Shown here: one piece after another, positions 1 to 11,858 of the stretch
Position numbering within the stretch: position 1 is the first letter of the stretch
Layout: the number at the start of each line of letters is the position of its first letter
Assembly (NCBI RefSeq): GCF_900143685.1
Contig: NZ_LT671675.1
Coordinates: 1,481,985 to 1,545,984, forward strand
DNA from: Parolsenella massiliensis
GTDB taxonomy: Bacteria; Actinomycetota; Coriobacteriia; Coriobacteriales; Atopobiaceae
Direction: 5' to 3'
Length of the DNA: 64,000 bases
Notes under the pieces: model-generated
Database searches by the model: none
Told to the model about the DNA's origin: nothing
The model's input: the letters and a program-made list of their open reading frames with translations, nothing else
Translations under genes and position numbers: made by a program

Positions 1-786
1 GAGGTTGTTGGCAGAGAGCGCCAGCGCCGTGAGGAAGCTCATGGACGAGCGGTGTCGGGGCTGCTCGGAGCCCTTCTCGGCGGCGCGCTGGGCGGCGAGC
101 TCGGCCGGCTCGATGGGGCGCGAGTCGCCCACGACGCGGCCGTCCTTGATGCGCACGATGCGCGTGGCGTAGTCCTCGGCGAGCTGCGGGTTGTGCGTCA
201 CCATGATGACGAGGCGGTCGCGGGCCACCTCGGCCAGCAGGTCCATGACCTGGATGCCCGTCTCGGTGTCCAGGGCGCCCGTGGGCTCGTCTGCCAGCAC
301 GATCTCTGGGTCGTTCACGAGAGCGCGAGCGATGGCGACGCGCTGCATCTGGCCGCCGGAGAGCTGGGCCGGACGCTTGTTGACGTGCTGGCCCAGGCCC
401 ACGCGCTCGAGCGCCGCACGCGCACGCTCGCGGCGCTCCGCGCGGCCCACACCGGCGAGCGTGAGCGCAAGCTCGACGTTCTGCAGGATCGTCTGGTGGG
501 GAATGAGGTTGTAGCTCTGGAACACGAAGCCGATGCGGTGGTTGCGGTACGTGTCCCAGTCCGCGTCCGTGTAGTCCTTGGTGGAGACGCCGTTCACGAC
601 GATGTCGCCGGAGTCTGCGTGGTCGAAGCCGCCAAGGATGTTGAGGAACGTCGTCTTGCCCGAGCCCGAGGGGCCAAGCACGGCCACAAACTCGCTCTCG
701 CGAAACGTGATGGAGACGCCGTCTAGCGCCCGTTGCACGAAGTCGCCCGTCTTGTAGGACTTGGTGATGTCCTTGATCTCGATCAT
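1..786 (-). CDS. ABC transporter ATP-binding protein fused to FtsX-type permease (partial, cut by left edge)
   Basis: The reading frame opens with ATG at 786 and stays open to base 1, so only the first 262 residues are present. It is a MacB/LolD-type ATPase: Walker A GPSGSGKT near residue 38, signature [15 protein letters not shown] near 142, and Walker [14 protein letters not shown]. The ATPase does not end where this family normally stops. After about 240 residues it runs into [16 protein letters not shown], the usual start of an FtsX-like permease, so ATPase and permease appear fused in one polypeptide. The permease lies outside the window. In this family the proteins export peptides, antibiotics or lipoproteins; the substrate here is unknown. 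A TetR-operator-like palindrome lies 56 bp upstream. Confidence 0.85.
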   Translation of the reverse strand, partial: MIEIKDITKSYKTGDFVQRALDGVSITFRESEFVAVLGPSGSGKTTFLNILGGFDHADSGDIVVNGVSTKDYTDADWDTYRNHRIGFVFQSYNLIPHQTILQNVELALTLAGVGRAERRERARAALERVGLGQHVNKRPAQLSGGQMQRVAIARALVNDPEIVLADEPTGALDTETGIQVMDLLAEVARDRLVIMVTHNPQLAEDYATRIVRIKDGRVVGDSRPIEPAELAAQRAAEKGSEQPRHRSSMSFLTALALSANNL

Positions 787-841
787 GCGGTGGGGTCCGT
801 TTCTGCGCCGCGGCGCAGGGGCCGCGGCGTCTGGAGCCAGA

Positions 842-860
842 TACCTAATAACGTTAGGTA
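842..860. promoter_or_regulatory. Operator-like palindrome upstream of the ABC exporter
   Basis: Perfect 7-bp arms TACCTAA and TTAGGTA separated by TAACG form a 19-bp inverted repeat 56 bp before the exporter ATG. The size, symmetry and position match operators of TetR-family repressors that control efflux genes. No such regulator gene is inside the window; it may lie beyond the left edge. Binding is inferred, not shown. Confidence 0.5.
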
Positions 861-951
861 CTGTATTCCCATTCCGGACGCGCGCATGCGGCAATTCGAA
901 GGCATGGAGACTTGTCACATCTTTGGTCTGGCAGGTTCGATTCGAAGCCGA

Positions 952-1190
952 TGGCAGAAAAGGCCTTCGAGAGTGCGGTCGTGACCTCGAGATTGCAAAA
1001 AACACTCTAGGTTTGTGCGGTAGCCGTCAGTCAACGCCTTGCGTTTCCGAACGAATTCGTCAATTCGTTCGGAAACTAAGCCACCAGACATCCGTTCACA
1101 GGCAGGAGACGGGCCCTCATCGCACTCTCGAGGCCAATTACTGCCATCGGCTCGATTTTCACCGCACAAACCTCGCCCCGTTTTTGCACA
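952..1190. repeat. Composite intergenic inverted-repeat element (copy 1)
   Basis: This fills most of the 468-bp gap between the exporter and the peptidyl-tRNA hydrolase gene. A 26-base arm at 952-977 (TGGCAG...TTCGAGAGTGCG) recurs inverted at 1121-1146 with about 21 of 26 matches. Interleaved with it is a second arm type: 993-1021 (TTGCAAAAAA...AGGTTTGTGCGGT), inverted at 1161-1190. The first arm type also flanks the elements at 24398 and 52226, and the second flanks the element at 26061. No ORF is credible here. It may be a MITE-like element or a structured RNA. Confidence 0.65.
1043..1076. repeat. Perfect 15-bp hairpin inside the copy 1 element
   Basis: GTTTCCGAACGAATT at 1043-1057 and its exact complement at 1062-1076 enclose the loop CGTC. 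No U-tract follows on either strand, so it is not a standard intrinsic terminator. It sits in the middle of the composite repeat element. Confidence 0.7.
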
Positions 1191-1254
1191 TTCGGCAAAA
1201 CGAACGGGCGGCGAGGCCCGCAAAGACCCCGCCGCCCGAGAACCATGCCACTCG

Positions 1255-1776
1255 TTAGCGATACAGCGGCAGCTGGCCCGTGACGGGAGCGATCGTCTCC
1301 ACGTCCATGGGGGCAAATCCCACGCAGGTCCAGCGGCTACCACTCGCGTCGGGCGTGAGCTCGGTGCGACAGGCGTCGCGGATGCAGAAGAAGTCCATCC
1401 CCTCCATGAGGCCGCGGCTCTCCGCGCGGTTCACGAGCGACGCCAGCGCGCGCTCGCCGTCCACCGCCAGCACGATCTTGGGCTCGCCCTGGCGCACCCA
1501 CGCCGCAAGCACGTCGGCATCGACCGAGGTGCGCGCGAGGCTTCCGCTCCACTCCAGGCCGATGGGCGCCGCACCTGCGTCTCCCTGCTCCACGTAGCGC
1601 TGCGTACCAGCAAGAAGCGCCGCCACGCTCGCGTGCGCCACCTGCGCCGCAAGCTTTCCCGCGCTCATGCCCAGCGAGCGGTCAACGACCACGTACTGCC
1701 TCACGACGGGGCCGCCCACCTCGTCGTTCTCGCTCGCGCGCTTCGTCTCGCGGGGAGCCATCGTCGCCGCACCCAT
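1255..1776 (-). CDS. Peptidyl-tRNA hydrolase, PTH2 family
   Basis: It hydrolyses the ester bond of peptidyl-tRNA released from stalled ribosomes, in the cytoplasm. The protein is 173 residues; the PTH2 core starts near residue 25 with RQYVVVDRSLGMSAGKLAAQ followed by VAHAS, which carries the conserved Lys and His-Ala of the family. The first 24 residues are a charged extension not typical of the family, so a later start is possible, but GGGGACGAG directly precedes the chosen ATG. The PTH2 class is mainly archaeal and eukaryotic but is also found in actinobacteria. It lies 9 bp downstream of the HAD phosphatase gene and is probably cotranscribed with it. Confidence 0.8.
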   Translation of the reverse strand: MGAATMAPRETKRASENDEVGGPVVRQYVVVDRSLGMSAGKLAAQVAHASVAALLAGTQRYVEQGDAGAAPIGLEWSGSLARTSVDADVLAAWVRQGEPKIVLAVDGERALASLVNRAESRGLMEGMDFFCIRDACRTELTPDASGSRWTCVGFAPMDVETIAPVTGQLPLYR

Positions 1777-1785
1777 CTCGTCCCC

Positions 1786-2586
1786 CTAACCGCGCATGCC
1801 CTCGAGCACGCGCCTCATCTCGGCCTGAACGGCCTGCTCGGTGTTGCTGCCGATCACGCGCTCGGCAATCTGCTTGGCGGCGTAGCGCCCGTTGCCCATC
1901 GCAACGGGATGCCCCACCAGGCGCAGGATCTCGTAGTCGTTCATTGCGTCGCCAAACGCCATGACCTCGCTGGCCTCGATGCCCAGGTGGTGCATGATCT
2001 GCTGGATGCCCGACGCCTTGCTCACGCCCATCTGCATGACGTCAATCCACTTGGAGCCCGACGGCGCGAACACGAACCAGTCGCCCAGCTCGCGCTGCAG
2101 CACGTAGGCCATGTCCATCGTGTAGGCGGGCGTGTCGCAGAAGATCGACGCCTTGAGGATGTTCACCTCGGGCTCGGGCACGTCGTAGACGCGCACGGCC
2201 GAGAGCAGGTCCTTGTCGATCTCGCGCTCGAAGCAGTCCTCGTCGTCGAGCAGGAAGCTGCGGGTGCGGTCGAACAGCGCGATGTGCAGGCAGTCGAAGC
2301 GGTCCACCGTCTCCTTGAGCCGCTGGAGGCCAATGTGCGAGAACACCTCGCGGTCGATGAGCGCGCCACCCACCATGACCTGCGCCCCGTTGCTCGCCAC
2401 GAAGTCCATCTCGTCAACGACGGGCGCAAAGAACTCGTGGAGCGTGTCGAGGCGCCGGCCCGAGCTCGCGGCGAAGTGCACGCCCGCCTCGTGCAGCTCG
2501 TGGATGAGGCCATAGGTCTCAGGCGGCACCTGGGAGTTCTCGTCGAGCAGCGTGCCGTCCATGTCGGAGGCGATGAGCTTGATCAT
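1786..2586 (-). CDS. HAD-superfamily Cof-type phosphatase
   Basis: A 266-residue Cof/YidA-like hydrolase. HAD motif I is DMDGTLLDE (nucleophile and acid-base Asp) at residues 7-15, motif II includes the ASSGRR stretch near residue 40, and the late motif GDAMNDYEIL (near residue 210) binds Mg2+. Members dephosphorylate sugar phosphates, FMN or other small phosphoesters; the substrate cannot be read from sequence. The ATG at 2586 is chosen because GAAGGGAC lies just upstream and the family begins MIKLIASD; a longer frame to 2634 has no support. It is followed at 9 bp by the pth2 gene. Confidence 0.85.
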   Translation of the reverse strand: MIKLIASDMDGTLLDENSQVPPETYGLIHELHEAGVHFAASSGRRLDTLHEFFAPVVDEMDFVASNGAQVMVGGALIDREVFSHIGLQRLKETVDRFDCLHIALFDRTRSFLLDDEDCFEREIDKDLLSAVRVYDVPEPEVNILKASIFCDTPAYTMDMAYVLQRELGDWFVFAPSGSKWIDVMQMGVSKASGIQQIMHHLGIEASEVMAFGDAMNDYEILRLVGHPVAMGNGRYAAKQIAERVIGSNTEQAVQAEMRRVLEGMRG

Positions 2587-2691
2587 GTGAGTCCCTTCGA
2601 TTGCGAGACGAACGAGCGGGCGGGCCGGCGGCACCGGCCCCAGAGGCGGGCGCCGGCCACGCGCAGCACGCCGGCCGGAGCCTGCCAGACG

Positions 2692-3954
2692 CTACTTCTG
2701 GGCCACGGCGAAGCGCGCCACGAGCTGCTCGAGCGCGTCCACCATGAGCTCCATGCTACGCACGGGGATGAACTCCCGCACGCCATGGAAGTTGTACCCA
2801 CCCGTGGGCAGGTTGGGGCACGGCAGGCCGCGCAGCGTGAGCTGGGCGCCGTCGGTGCCGCCGCGGACGGGCACCACGCGCGGCTCCATGCCGCAGGCCG
2901 CCATGGCGTCGAGCGCGTTGTCGCGAAGGAAGTCCATGCCGCGCAGGTGCTCGACCATGTTGCGGTACTGCTCGCGGATCTCCACCGTGACAGTGCCGTC
3001 ACCGTAGCGAGCGTTGAGGAAGGCCGCGCAGTCGCGAAGCTGCTGCTCGCGGGCGGCGAAGCGCTTGGCGTCGAAGTCGCGCACGATGTAGGTGAGCGTG
3101 GCCTCGCCCGAGCCGCCCGAGACCTCGATGGGGTGGAAGAAGCCCTCGTAGCCCTCGGTGTACTCCGGGCGCTCGGCGGCCGGCAGCAGCTCGTCGAACT
3201 CGCGCAGCAGCGTGATGGCGTTCACCATGGCGCCCTTGGCGCTGCCGGGGTGCACCTCGACGCCATGCGCCGTCACGGAAGCCTGGCTGGCCGAGAAGCA
3301 CTCCCAGTTGAACTCGCCGAGCTCCTCGCCGTCCACGGTGTAGGCCCACGTGGCGCCGAACGCGTCCAGGTCGAGCAGCGCCGCGCCGTGGCCGATCTCC
3401 TCGTCGGGCACGAACGCCACCTTGATGCAGGGGTGCGGCAGCTCAGGGGTGGCGGCGAGGCGCGCGATGAGGGCGACGACCTCCGCCACACCGGCCTTGT
3501 CGTCGGCGCCAAGCAGCGTGGTGCCGTCCGTGCAGACGAGGTCCTCGCCCACGTGGGTGGCAAGCGCCGGGAGCTCCTCGGGCGTGGTCACGACGCGCTT
3601 GCCGTCGCGCTCGCCATGGACGAGCTCGCCTCCCTCGTAGTGAACGATGTGCGGGTGCACGCCGCTGGCCGGGGCGTCGGGCGCCGTGTCCATGTGGGCG
3701 ATGAGCCCCAGGGCAGGCAGCCCCTTGGCGCCGGCGCTTGCGGGAAGCGAGGCCGTGACGTAGGCGTGGTCGGTGAGCGTGACGTCCTCGCAGCCAAGCG
3801 CGGCGAGCTCGTCTGCGAGCAGGCGCGCGATGTCGTGCTGGCGGGCGGTCGAGGGCGTCTCGTCCTCGTTGTGGGGGTCGGACTGGGAGTCGACCTGCAC
3901 GTAGCGCAGGAAGCGCTCGAGCACGTCGCTGGGCTTGGGTTCATAGCCGGGCAT
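2692..3954 (-). CDS. pepT: Peptidase T (tripeptide aminopeptidase)
   Basis: A cytoplasmic di-zinc M20 aminopeptidase that removes the N-terminal residue from tripeptides. At 420 residues it has the usual PepT length. Metal and catalytic motifs are present: HMDTAPD (His, Asp), GADDKAGV (bridging Asp) and PDEEIGHG (catalytic Glu and metal ligand). The C-terminal NLPTGGYNFHG motif holds the last His ligand. The dimerisation (lid) domain spans roughly residues 210-320. The start is preceded by AGGAGGACCC. It is read as a single gene, divergent from the gene at 4103. Confidence 0.93.
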   Translation of the reverse strand: MPGYEPKPSDVLERFLRYVQVDSQSDPHNEDETPSTARQHDIARLLADELAALGCEDVTLTDHAYVTASLPASAGAKGLPALGLIAHMDTAPDAPASGVHPHIVHYEGGELVHGERDGKRVVTTPEELPALATHVGEDLVCTDGTTLLGADDKAGVAEVVALIARLAATPELPHPCIKVAFVPDEEIGHGAALLDLDAFGATWAYTVDGEELGEFNWECFSASQASVTAHGVEVHPGSAKGAMVNAITLLREFDELLPAAERPEYTEGYEGFFHPIEVSGGSGEATLTYIVRDFDAKRFAAREQQLRDCAAFLNARYGDGTVTVEIREQYRNMVEHLRGMDFLRDNALDAMAACGMEPRVVPVRGGTDGAQLTLRGLPCPNLPTGGYNFHGVREFIPVRSMELMVDALEQLVARFAVAQK

Positions 3955-4102
3955 GGGTCCTCCTTAGGCGTGGTCAAACGCCTCGACTATACCGCGCGCG
4001 AGCGGCATCGTGATAGCCTAGGGAGCAGACAATCACGCGCGAGGCGAACCCCGGGGCAACGATGCCGCGGCGCCTCGCGCCACGCATGGAACGAGGAGCA
4101 GC

Positions 4103-6121
4103 ATGGCAAAGAAGCACCTGACCGAGGAGGGCCCCGTGACGCTCACGGAGGCCAACAAGCTCTACCTGTACGCCCTGCTGAGGGACGCCGTTGGCTGCGG
4201 GCGCCAGGCGTTCATGCCCCGCGTGCTCGAGGCGCTCGGCGAGGCCGGCATCACGCCCGAGAACCTGGGCTACGACGACGCCGAGGCGCTCTTTGCCAAG
4301 CTCGGCGACTTCTGCCAGCTCACGACGTTCAAGGGCGGCCGCCACTACGTCACCGTGACGCCGCGCGCAGACTGGGACGAGGCGCTGGCCGCGGCCGAGG
4401 AGTCCAAGAAGCCCACGGGCAAGGGCGGCAAGCCCTGGAAGCGCAAGAAGGGCGCCGTGAAGCCCGTGCGCCCCAAGACGCTTGCGCCAAAGGTCGAGGA
4501 GATCGCGCAGGAGCCCCAGCCGGAGCCTGAGCCTGAGCCCGTGGCTGCGCCGGAGCCGAAGTCCGTCGAGCCCGAGCCCATCGAGGAGATCGCTGAGCCC
4601 GTGGCCGAGGAGCCCGCCCCCGAGCCCGAGGCGACAAACGACCCCATCCCCGCTGTCACGCCCGAACCCGAGCCTGAGGTGACAGTTAACCCCGTCCCCA
4701 CCGTCACCGCCGTCCCCTCCATCCTCGAGCAGATCGCCGCGCAGACGCCCGCGCCGGAGCCAGAGCCTGCCGCTGAGCCCACGCCAGCCCCCGCACCCGC
4801 GCCCGTCGCGCACACGCGAGACGACCTCCCGCGCTCGTTCGCGGACGAGGTCTCGGTCAAGCCCGCCATTCTCGGCCTGCTCACGCGCCTTTTGCCCTTC
4901 GACGCAGACGTCAACCGCGTCCTCGACGAGGACCTGCGCGTGGCCCGCGCCACGGGCACGGCCTCAGGCTCGCGCAACCTCGTGACGTTCCCGCTGCGCT
5001 ACCTGCACGAGGACGGCTCCGCCCCGCTCACCGTCACCATCCGCCGCCAGGCAAAGGCCGGCGATGCGCGACGCTGGCAGCTCACGCTCGTCGACGGAGA
5101 CGACGGCACGGGCAGCGCCCACGAAGCCGCCGGCATCGAGGGCCTTCCCCAGGCCGAGGGCGGCTGCTGGGCGCAGCTCGCCTCCACGTCGGCCACCGAC
5201 GCCGACCCGGTCCGCAACCTCGCGCAGTTCATGGAGATTGGCACGTGGGAGGCCGCGCTCGGCACGCTCGCGACGGCCGCGGCCCCCGAGAAGTGGAACT
5301 ACCCCGGCGAGGGCGTGGGCAAGGCCGGCCGCTATGGCGTGCTGCGCGACTACCTCGCCTCCACGCTCGCGCGCATCCGCGCCACGGACGCGCTCGCGGT
5401 TGCCGCAGACGGCTCGCTCGCCGCGTTCGACACCGGCCTTTCCACGCCCATGGACGAGGAGCTCTACGCGGTTCTCTCCCCCACCGACGCTGACATCCCC
5501 TGGCACCTCGACGGCTTTGCCACGGCCGGCTCGGGCGAGCTTGGCGCACGCCTCTCGGCCACGCTGCCGCAGCTGCCGGCGCGGGCAAGCTACCTCGAAA
5601 GTATCGACGATATCGTGCTGCGCCTCGAGGCCATGGTCATCCCCGATTACCGCTCCCTGCTCTCTGCGGGCCTCGACCGCCTGCCGCAGGGCTTCGTGTC
5701 CCAGCTCGTTGCCGGAACCGGCGCCGAGGCGCTGCTCGCCGGCCTTAGCGAGGCCCAGGCACCCGCGGCCCACGCCCACGCCATGCGTGACCTCGCCCGT
5801 GCCATCGCCGACGAGCCGGGACGCTTCCGCCGCGCCTGCCGTGCGCTCGAGGACGCCATCGAGCTGTCGCGCGCCCGCGCCCGCCGCAGCTACCGCCACG
5901 TGGCACCCGCCTACGACGCCGCACGCAACCGCATGCTGCTGCTCCTGCCGCTCGCCCTCGTGGACGACGCGCACGCGGACTGCGCGCTCGCGCTCGAGCT
6001 CATGCCGTCCGGCGCCTACCAGGCCGCAAGCGTCGTGAGCCTATCTCGCGCCTACGCCTGCGCCCGCATCGTGAGCGCCGAGACCCCCGCCTGGCTCGCC
6101 GCCGCAGACGTCCTCGCCTAG
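4103..6121 (+). CDS. Unknown protein with LOTUS-like N-terminus and Pro/Glu-rich linker
   Basis: A 672-residue protein not assigned to a known family. Residues 12-80 (LYLYALLRDAVGCGRQAFMP onward, closing with FKGGRHYVTV) resemble a small winged-helix OST-HTH/LOTUS RNA-binding domain; this is a pattern-based guess. A basic patch (KGGKPWKRKKG) follows, then about 120 residues of PEPEPEP-type acidic proline-rich linker. From about residue 245 to the end lies an alpha/beta then alpha-helical region with no recognised motif. No signal peptide or membrane span is seen, so it should be cytoplasmic. The start has GAGGAGCAGC just upstream. It is a single gene, ending in the long hairpin shared with the convergent phosphatase gene. 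Confidence 0.75.
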   Translation: MAKKHLTEEGPVTLTEANKLYLYALLRDAVGCGRQAFMPRVLEALGEAGITPENLGYDDAEALFAKLGDFCQLTTFKGGRHYVTVTPRADWDEALAAAEESKKPTGKGGKPWKRKKGAVKPVRPKTLAPKVEEIAQEPQPEPEPEPVAAPEPKSVEPEPIEEIAEPVAEEPAPEPEATNDPIPAVTPEPEPEVTVNPVPTVTAVPSILEQIAAQTPAPEPEPAAEPTPAPAPAPVAHTRDDLPRSFADEVSVKPAILGLLTRLLPFDADVNRVLDEDLRVARATGTASGSRNLVTFPLRYLHEDGSAPLTVTIRRQAKAGDARRWQLTLVDGDDGTGSAHEAAGIEGLPQAEGGCWAQLASTSATDADPVRNLAQFMEIGTWEAALGTLATAAAPEKWNYPGEGVGKAGRYGVLRDYLASTLARIRATDALAVAADGSLAAFDTGLSTPMDEELYAVLSPTDADIPWHLDGFATAGSGELGARLSATLPQLPARASYLESIDDIVLRLEAMVIPDYRSLLSAGLDRLPQGFVSQLVAGTGAEALLAGLSEAQAPAAHAHAMRDLARAIADEPGRFRRACRALEDAIELSRARARRSYRHVAPAYDAARNRMLLLLPLALVDDAHADCALALELMPSGAYQAASVVSLSRAYACARIVSAETPAWLAAADVLA

Positions 6122-6161
6122 GCACGCGAACGACAGACTCCTCCTCCCGGGATAAAACAAG

Positions 6162-6229
6162 CAAACTCCGCCTCTGAAGACGTTTTGGACGAGAAAATCG
6201 ACCAAAACCATCCCCGGAGGCGGAGTTTG
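6162..6229. terminator. Long two-stem hairpin between convergent genes
   Basis: The outer arms CAAACTCCGCCTC (6162-6174) and GAGGCGGAGTTTG (6217-6229) pair perfectly over 13 bp. Inside, GTTTTGG (6182-6188) pairs with CCAAAAC (6202-6208), extended by CGA/TCG. It lies between the ends of the 4103 gene and the phosphatase gene, so it can serve as a bidirectional terminator, although U-tracts are poor. Its build is like the hairpin at 22610-22693. Confidence 0.6.
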
Positions 6230-6256
6230 TCGTTCGGACCCCTTTGGGCGCGCTTC

Positions 6257-9394
<3,138 letters not shown>

Positions 9395-9400
9395 GTAGAT

Positions 9401-9458
9401 TGTGCCAAACGCATCTAATTATCAGGTCTGGAGCCGATAATTCGGTGCGTTCGGCACA
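9401..9458. repeat. Imperfect 23-base inverted repeat
   Basis: The arm at 9401-9423 (TGTGCCAAACGCAT, then ATTATC) recurs inverted at 9436-9458 (GATAAT, then TGCGTTCGGCACA) with an interior mismatch block and a 12-base loop. It lies upstream of ligA and behind the htrA terminator. It could be an operator or a hairpin; no partner is seen. Confidence 0.5.
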
Positions 9459-9483
9459 GTCTGGTCCCCAGACGCCCGCCATC

Positions 9484-9515
9484 AAAAAGGGGCGAGACGC
9501 GCGTGCGCCTCGCCC
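9484..9515 (-). terminator. Intrinsic terminator of the htrA gene
   Basis: Read on the minus strand, a GC-rich stem (GGGGCGAGGCGC, loop, GCGTCTCGCCCC) is followed by TTTTT. It lies 8 bp after the htrA stop codon. Confidence 0.85.
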
Positions 9516-9522
9516 CCGCCTT

Positions 9523-10848
9523 CTACCTGCGGCTGGACCCGTTGCCGGAGTTGCCGGAGTTTCCGTACTGCCGGCCGTACTGCTCGAGGTACTGCTCGAG
9601 AAGCGAGCCCTGCGACGAGCTGTCGCTCTCTTGCTGCTGCTGGAGCGCCTCGTCGGACCCCAGCGTCACCTGCACCTGCATCTGCTTGCTGCCGCGCATG
9701 AGCGTCACGGTCACGGTGTCGCCCACGCTGTGCGAGCGCACGGCCAGCACGAGGGCGTCGGAGCTCGTGATCTCCTCGTCGTCGAGCGCCGTGATGACGT
9801 CGCCGGTCTGGATGCCCGCCTTGGCCGCGGGGCCGTCGCTGGCAAGCTCGGCCACGTAGGCGCCCTGATTCACCGACAGGCTGTTACTGCGGGCGTTGTT
9901 GGCCGTCACGGTCTGGAACGAGCCGCCGATGTAGGCGTGCGTCACCGTCTCGCCGGCGATGAGCTTCTGGGCAACCTCAACCGCGTAGTTGCCCGGAATC
10001 GCGAAGCCCACGCCCGAGCTGGAGCCCGAGTAGCTCTCGATGAGCGAGTTGATGCCCACGAGCTGGCCCTTGTCGTTCACGAGGGCGCCGCCGGAGTTGC
10101 CGGGGTTGATGGTGGCGTCGGTCTGGATGAGATTCGTGTAGATGGTGTTGCCCGACGTGCTCTGCAGCATCGTGGAGCGGTACAGCGAGCTCACGATGCC
10201 CGTGGAGACGGACTGCTCGAGGCCAAACGGGCTGCCCAGGCTCATGACCCAGTCGCCCACCTCGAGCGTGCTGGAGTCGCCCACCTCGATGGGCGTGAGC
10301 GCGTCGTCGCCAGCGTCGATCTTGATGACGGCCAGGTCGCTCGACTCGTCGGAGCCCACGACCGTGGCGTCGTAGCTCTTGTCGTTGGCCGAGACGGTGA
10401 TGGACTGCGCGCCGTCGATGACGTGGTAGTTCGTGAGGATGTTGCCGTCCGCGTCGAGGACGACGCCCGAGCCCACGCCCTCGCCGTCACTCGTCGTGAC
10501 GTTGATGGAGACCACGGAGGGCAGCGCCTTCTGGGCCACGGCGTTCGCGAGCGTCGTGTCGGTGCTGTCGGAGGAGTTGACCGTCACGGTCTGGCCCGTG
10601 GAGGTCGCACCCGACGCGCTCGCCTTGCTCGAAGAGGACGAGGAGGGCAGCACCACGAAGCCGCCCACGAGAAGCACCGCCACCACGGCAACGGCTCCAA
10701 TCACGCCGCCGAGAAGGCCAAACAGTAGGGCCTTCAGGCCGGGGTGCGGCTTGCGCGGGCGCTTGGGCTGCTGCGGCTGCGGCGCCATGGGTTGGGTCTG
10801 CGGGGCCTGGGGCGGCACCGGGCCGCCGGAAACGAACGTGTCTGACAT
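9523..10848 (-). CDS. Membrane-anchored HtrA/DegP-type serine protease with PDZ domain
   Basis: A surface quality-control protease of 441 residues. An N-terminal Pro/Gln-rich cytoplasmic tail is followed by one transmembrane helix (about residues 40-68), a Ser-rich linker, a trypsin-like domain and a PDZ domain (about 315-400). The catalytic triad is visible as His142 (NYHVID), Asp171 (SDLAVI) and Ser252 (GNSGG). The C-terminus is a low-complexity Gln/Ser/Gly tail. The ATG at 10848 is chosen because AGGAG lies 5 bases upstream; the in-frame GTG 6 bases earlier would overlap that site. It is monocistronic, with its own terminator, and sits directly downstream of the regulator gene. Confidence 0.93.
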   Translation of the reverse strand: MSDTFVSGGPVPPQAPQTQPMAPQPQQPKRPRKPHPGLKALLFGLLGGVIGAVAVVAVLLVGGFVVLPSSSSSSKASASGATSTGQTVTVNSSDSTDTTLANAVAQKALPSVVSINVTTSDGEGVGSGVVLDADGNILTNYHVIDGAQSITVSANDKSYDATVVGSDESSDLAVIKIDAGDDALTPIEVGDSSTLEVGDWVMSLGSPFGLEQSVSTGIVSSLYRSTMLQSTSGNTIYTNLIQTDATINPGNSGGALVNDKGQLVGINSLIESYSGSSSGVGFAIPGNYAVEVAQKLIAGETVTHAYIGGSFQTVTANNARSNSLSVNQGAYVAELASDGPAAKAGIQTGDVITALDDEEITSSDALVLAVRSHSVGDTVTVTLMRGSKQMQVQVTLGSDEALQQQQESDSSSQGSLLEQYLEQYGRQYGNSGNSGNGSSRR

Positions 10849-11023
10849 GTCCACTCCTTTCGATGGCGGCCCTCGGCCGCGTTGCTGTCACTGTCGTTGT
10901 ACCCCACATAGCTGAAAAGAACATGCGGGCGGCCCGTGACCACCCGCATGCAACAACGCTTGCAGCAATCTGAAAAAATGGGTGCCCCACGGGCGGCCTA
11001 GCGCCGGCGCAGACGCACCCCGC

Positions 11024-11698
11024 CTACAGCTTGAACAGGTAGCCCACGCCACGGACGGTGACGATGTGGCTCGCAACCTGCGGCCCCACCTTGGAGCGCA
11101 CGCGACGGATGTGCACGTCGACCGTACGCGTGCCGCCGCAGTACTCGAAGCCCCAGACGCGGTGCAACAGCGTCTCGCGCGAGTAGGCGCGCGAGGGGTG
11201 CGTGGCCAGAAAGCTCAGCAGCGAGTACTCCATGAGCGTGAGGTCGACGGGCTTGTCGTCGATCGTGATCTGGTAGGTGGCCAGGTTGATCGTCATGTTG
11301 TCGATGACAACGATGTCGCTCGGGGTGTTCTCCTCGCCCGGCCACAGCAGCTGGGTCATGCGCACCTCGAACTCGGCGGCGCTACCCGTAGAGAGGATGA
11401 AGTCGTTGCGACCCTGCACGGGCATGCGAAGCTGGCCGAGGCGGTCCTCGTCGGTGACGAGCAGGATGGGGATGCAGCCGTTCTCGGAGGAGTAGGCGAC
11501 CACACGCGACACCAAATCGTCCGAGATGCCAGCGAGGTCAAGCGTCACGAGCCCAAAGTCGGCCGTGCTCGTGATGGCCTGGTCGAATGTGTCGGGCGTA
11601 GCGAGAAGGACCGAGATGTCGAGCTCGTGGGAGAGCTCGCGCATACGGTCGTGGAGCCTCGTCGTTCGCGATATGAGAAGGACCTTCTTGTGGTGCAT
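11024..11698 (-). CDS. Orphan OmpR-type winged-helix response regulator with degenerate receiver
   Basis: A 224-residue DNA-binding protein. The C-terminal half (about residues 125-224) is an OmpR/PhoB winged helix: the LTLMEYSLLSFLATHPSRAY turn, VDVHIRRVRSKVG recognition helix and a final RGVGYLF hairpin. The N-terminal receiver keeps an Asp at the end of strand 3 (LVTLDL) but lacks the paired acidic residues after strand 1 (LLISRTTRL). It is therefore probably not phosphorylated in the usual way. No histidine kinase lies beside it. It precedes htrA on the same strand and could regulate it; that is a positional guess. The start has GGGAGC upstream. Confidence 0.82.
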   Translation of the reverse strand: MHHKKVLLISRTTRLHDRMRELSHELDISVLLATPDTFDQAITSTADFGLVTLDLAGISDDLVSRVVAYSSENGCIPILLVTDEDRLGQLRMPVQGRNDFILSTGSAAEFEVRMTQLLWPGEENTPSDIVVIDNMTINLATYQITIDDKPVDLTLMEYSLLSFLATHPSRAYSRETLLHRVWGFEYCGGTRTVDVHIRRVRSKVGPQVASHIVTVRGVGYLFKL

Positions 11699-11858
11699 GA
11701 GGGTGCTCCCGTGTCCTTGGGACGCAAGGCGCCCCAGACCTACTCATCTGCGCTTATGTCAATGAGATTAGCACGATTTGGGCGCTCGTATCGGCCAATG
11801 GTCCAAACAGGGGAGCATGCGTTACCGCCCCGTTACCAACAGTGACACCCTGACAGAA

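Noticed and set aside
1039-4530. Very long plus-strand open frame of 1163 codons
   Set aside because: It lies opposite peptidyl-tRNA hydrolase, HAD and PepT genes. Long antisense frames are expected where third codon positions are almost all G or C; the product is Arg/Ala/His-rich and has no motif.
11740-11770. TTGACA-type promoter before the OmpR-like regulator
   Set aside because: A TTGACA box is present on the minus strand, but no convincing -10 box follows at normal spacing.
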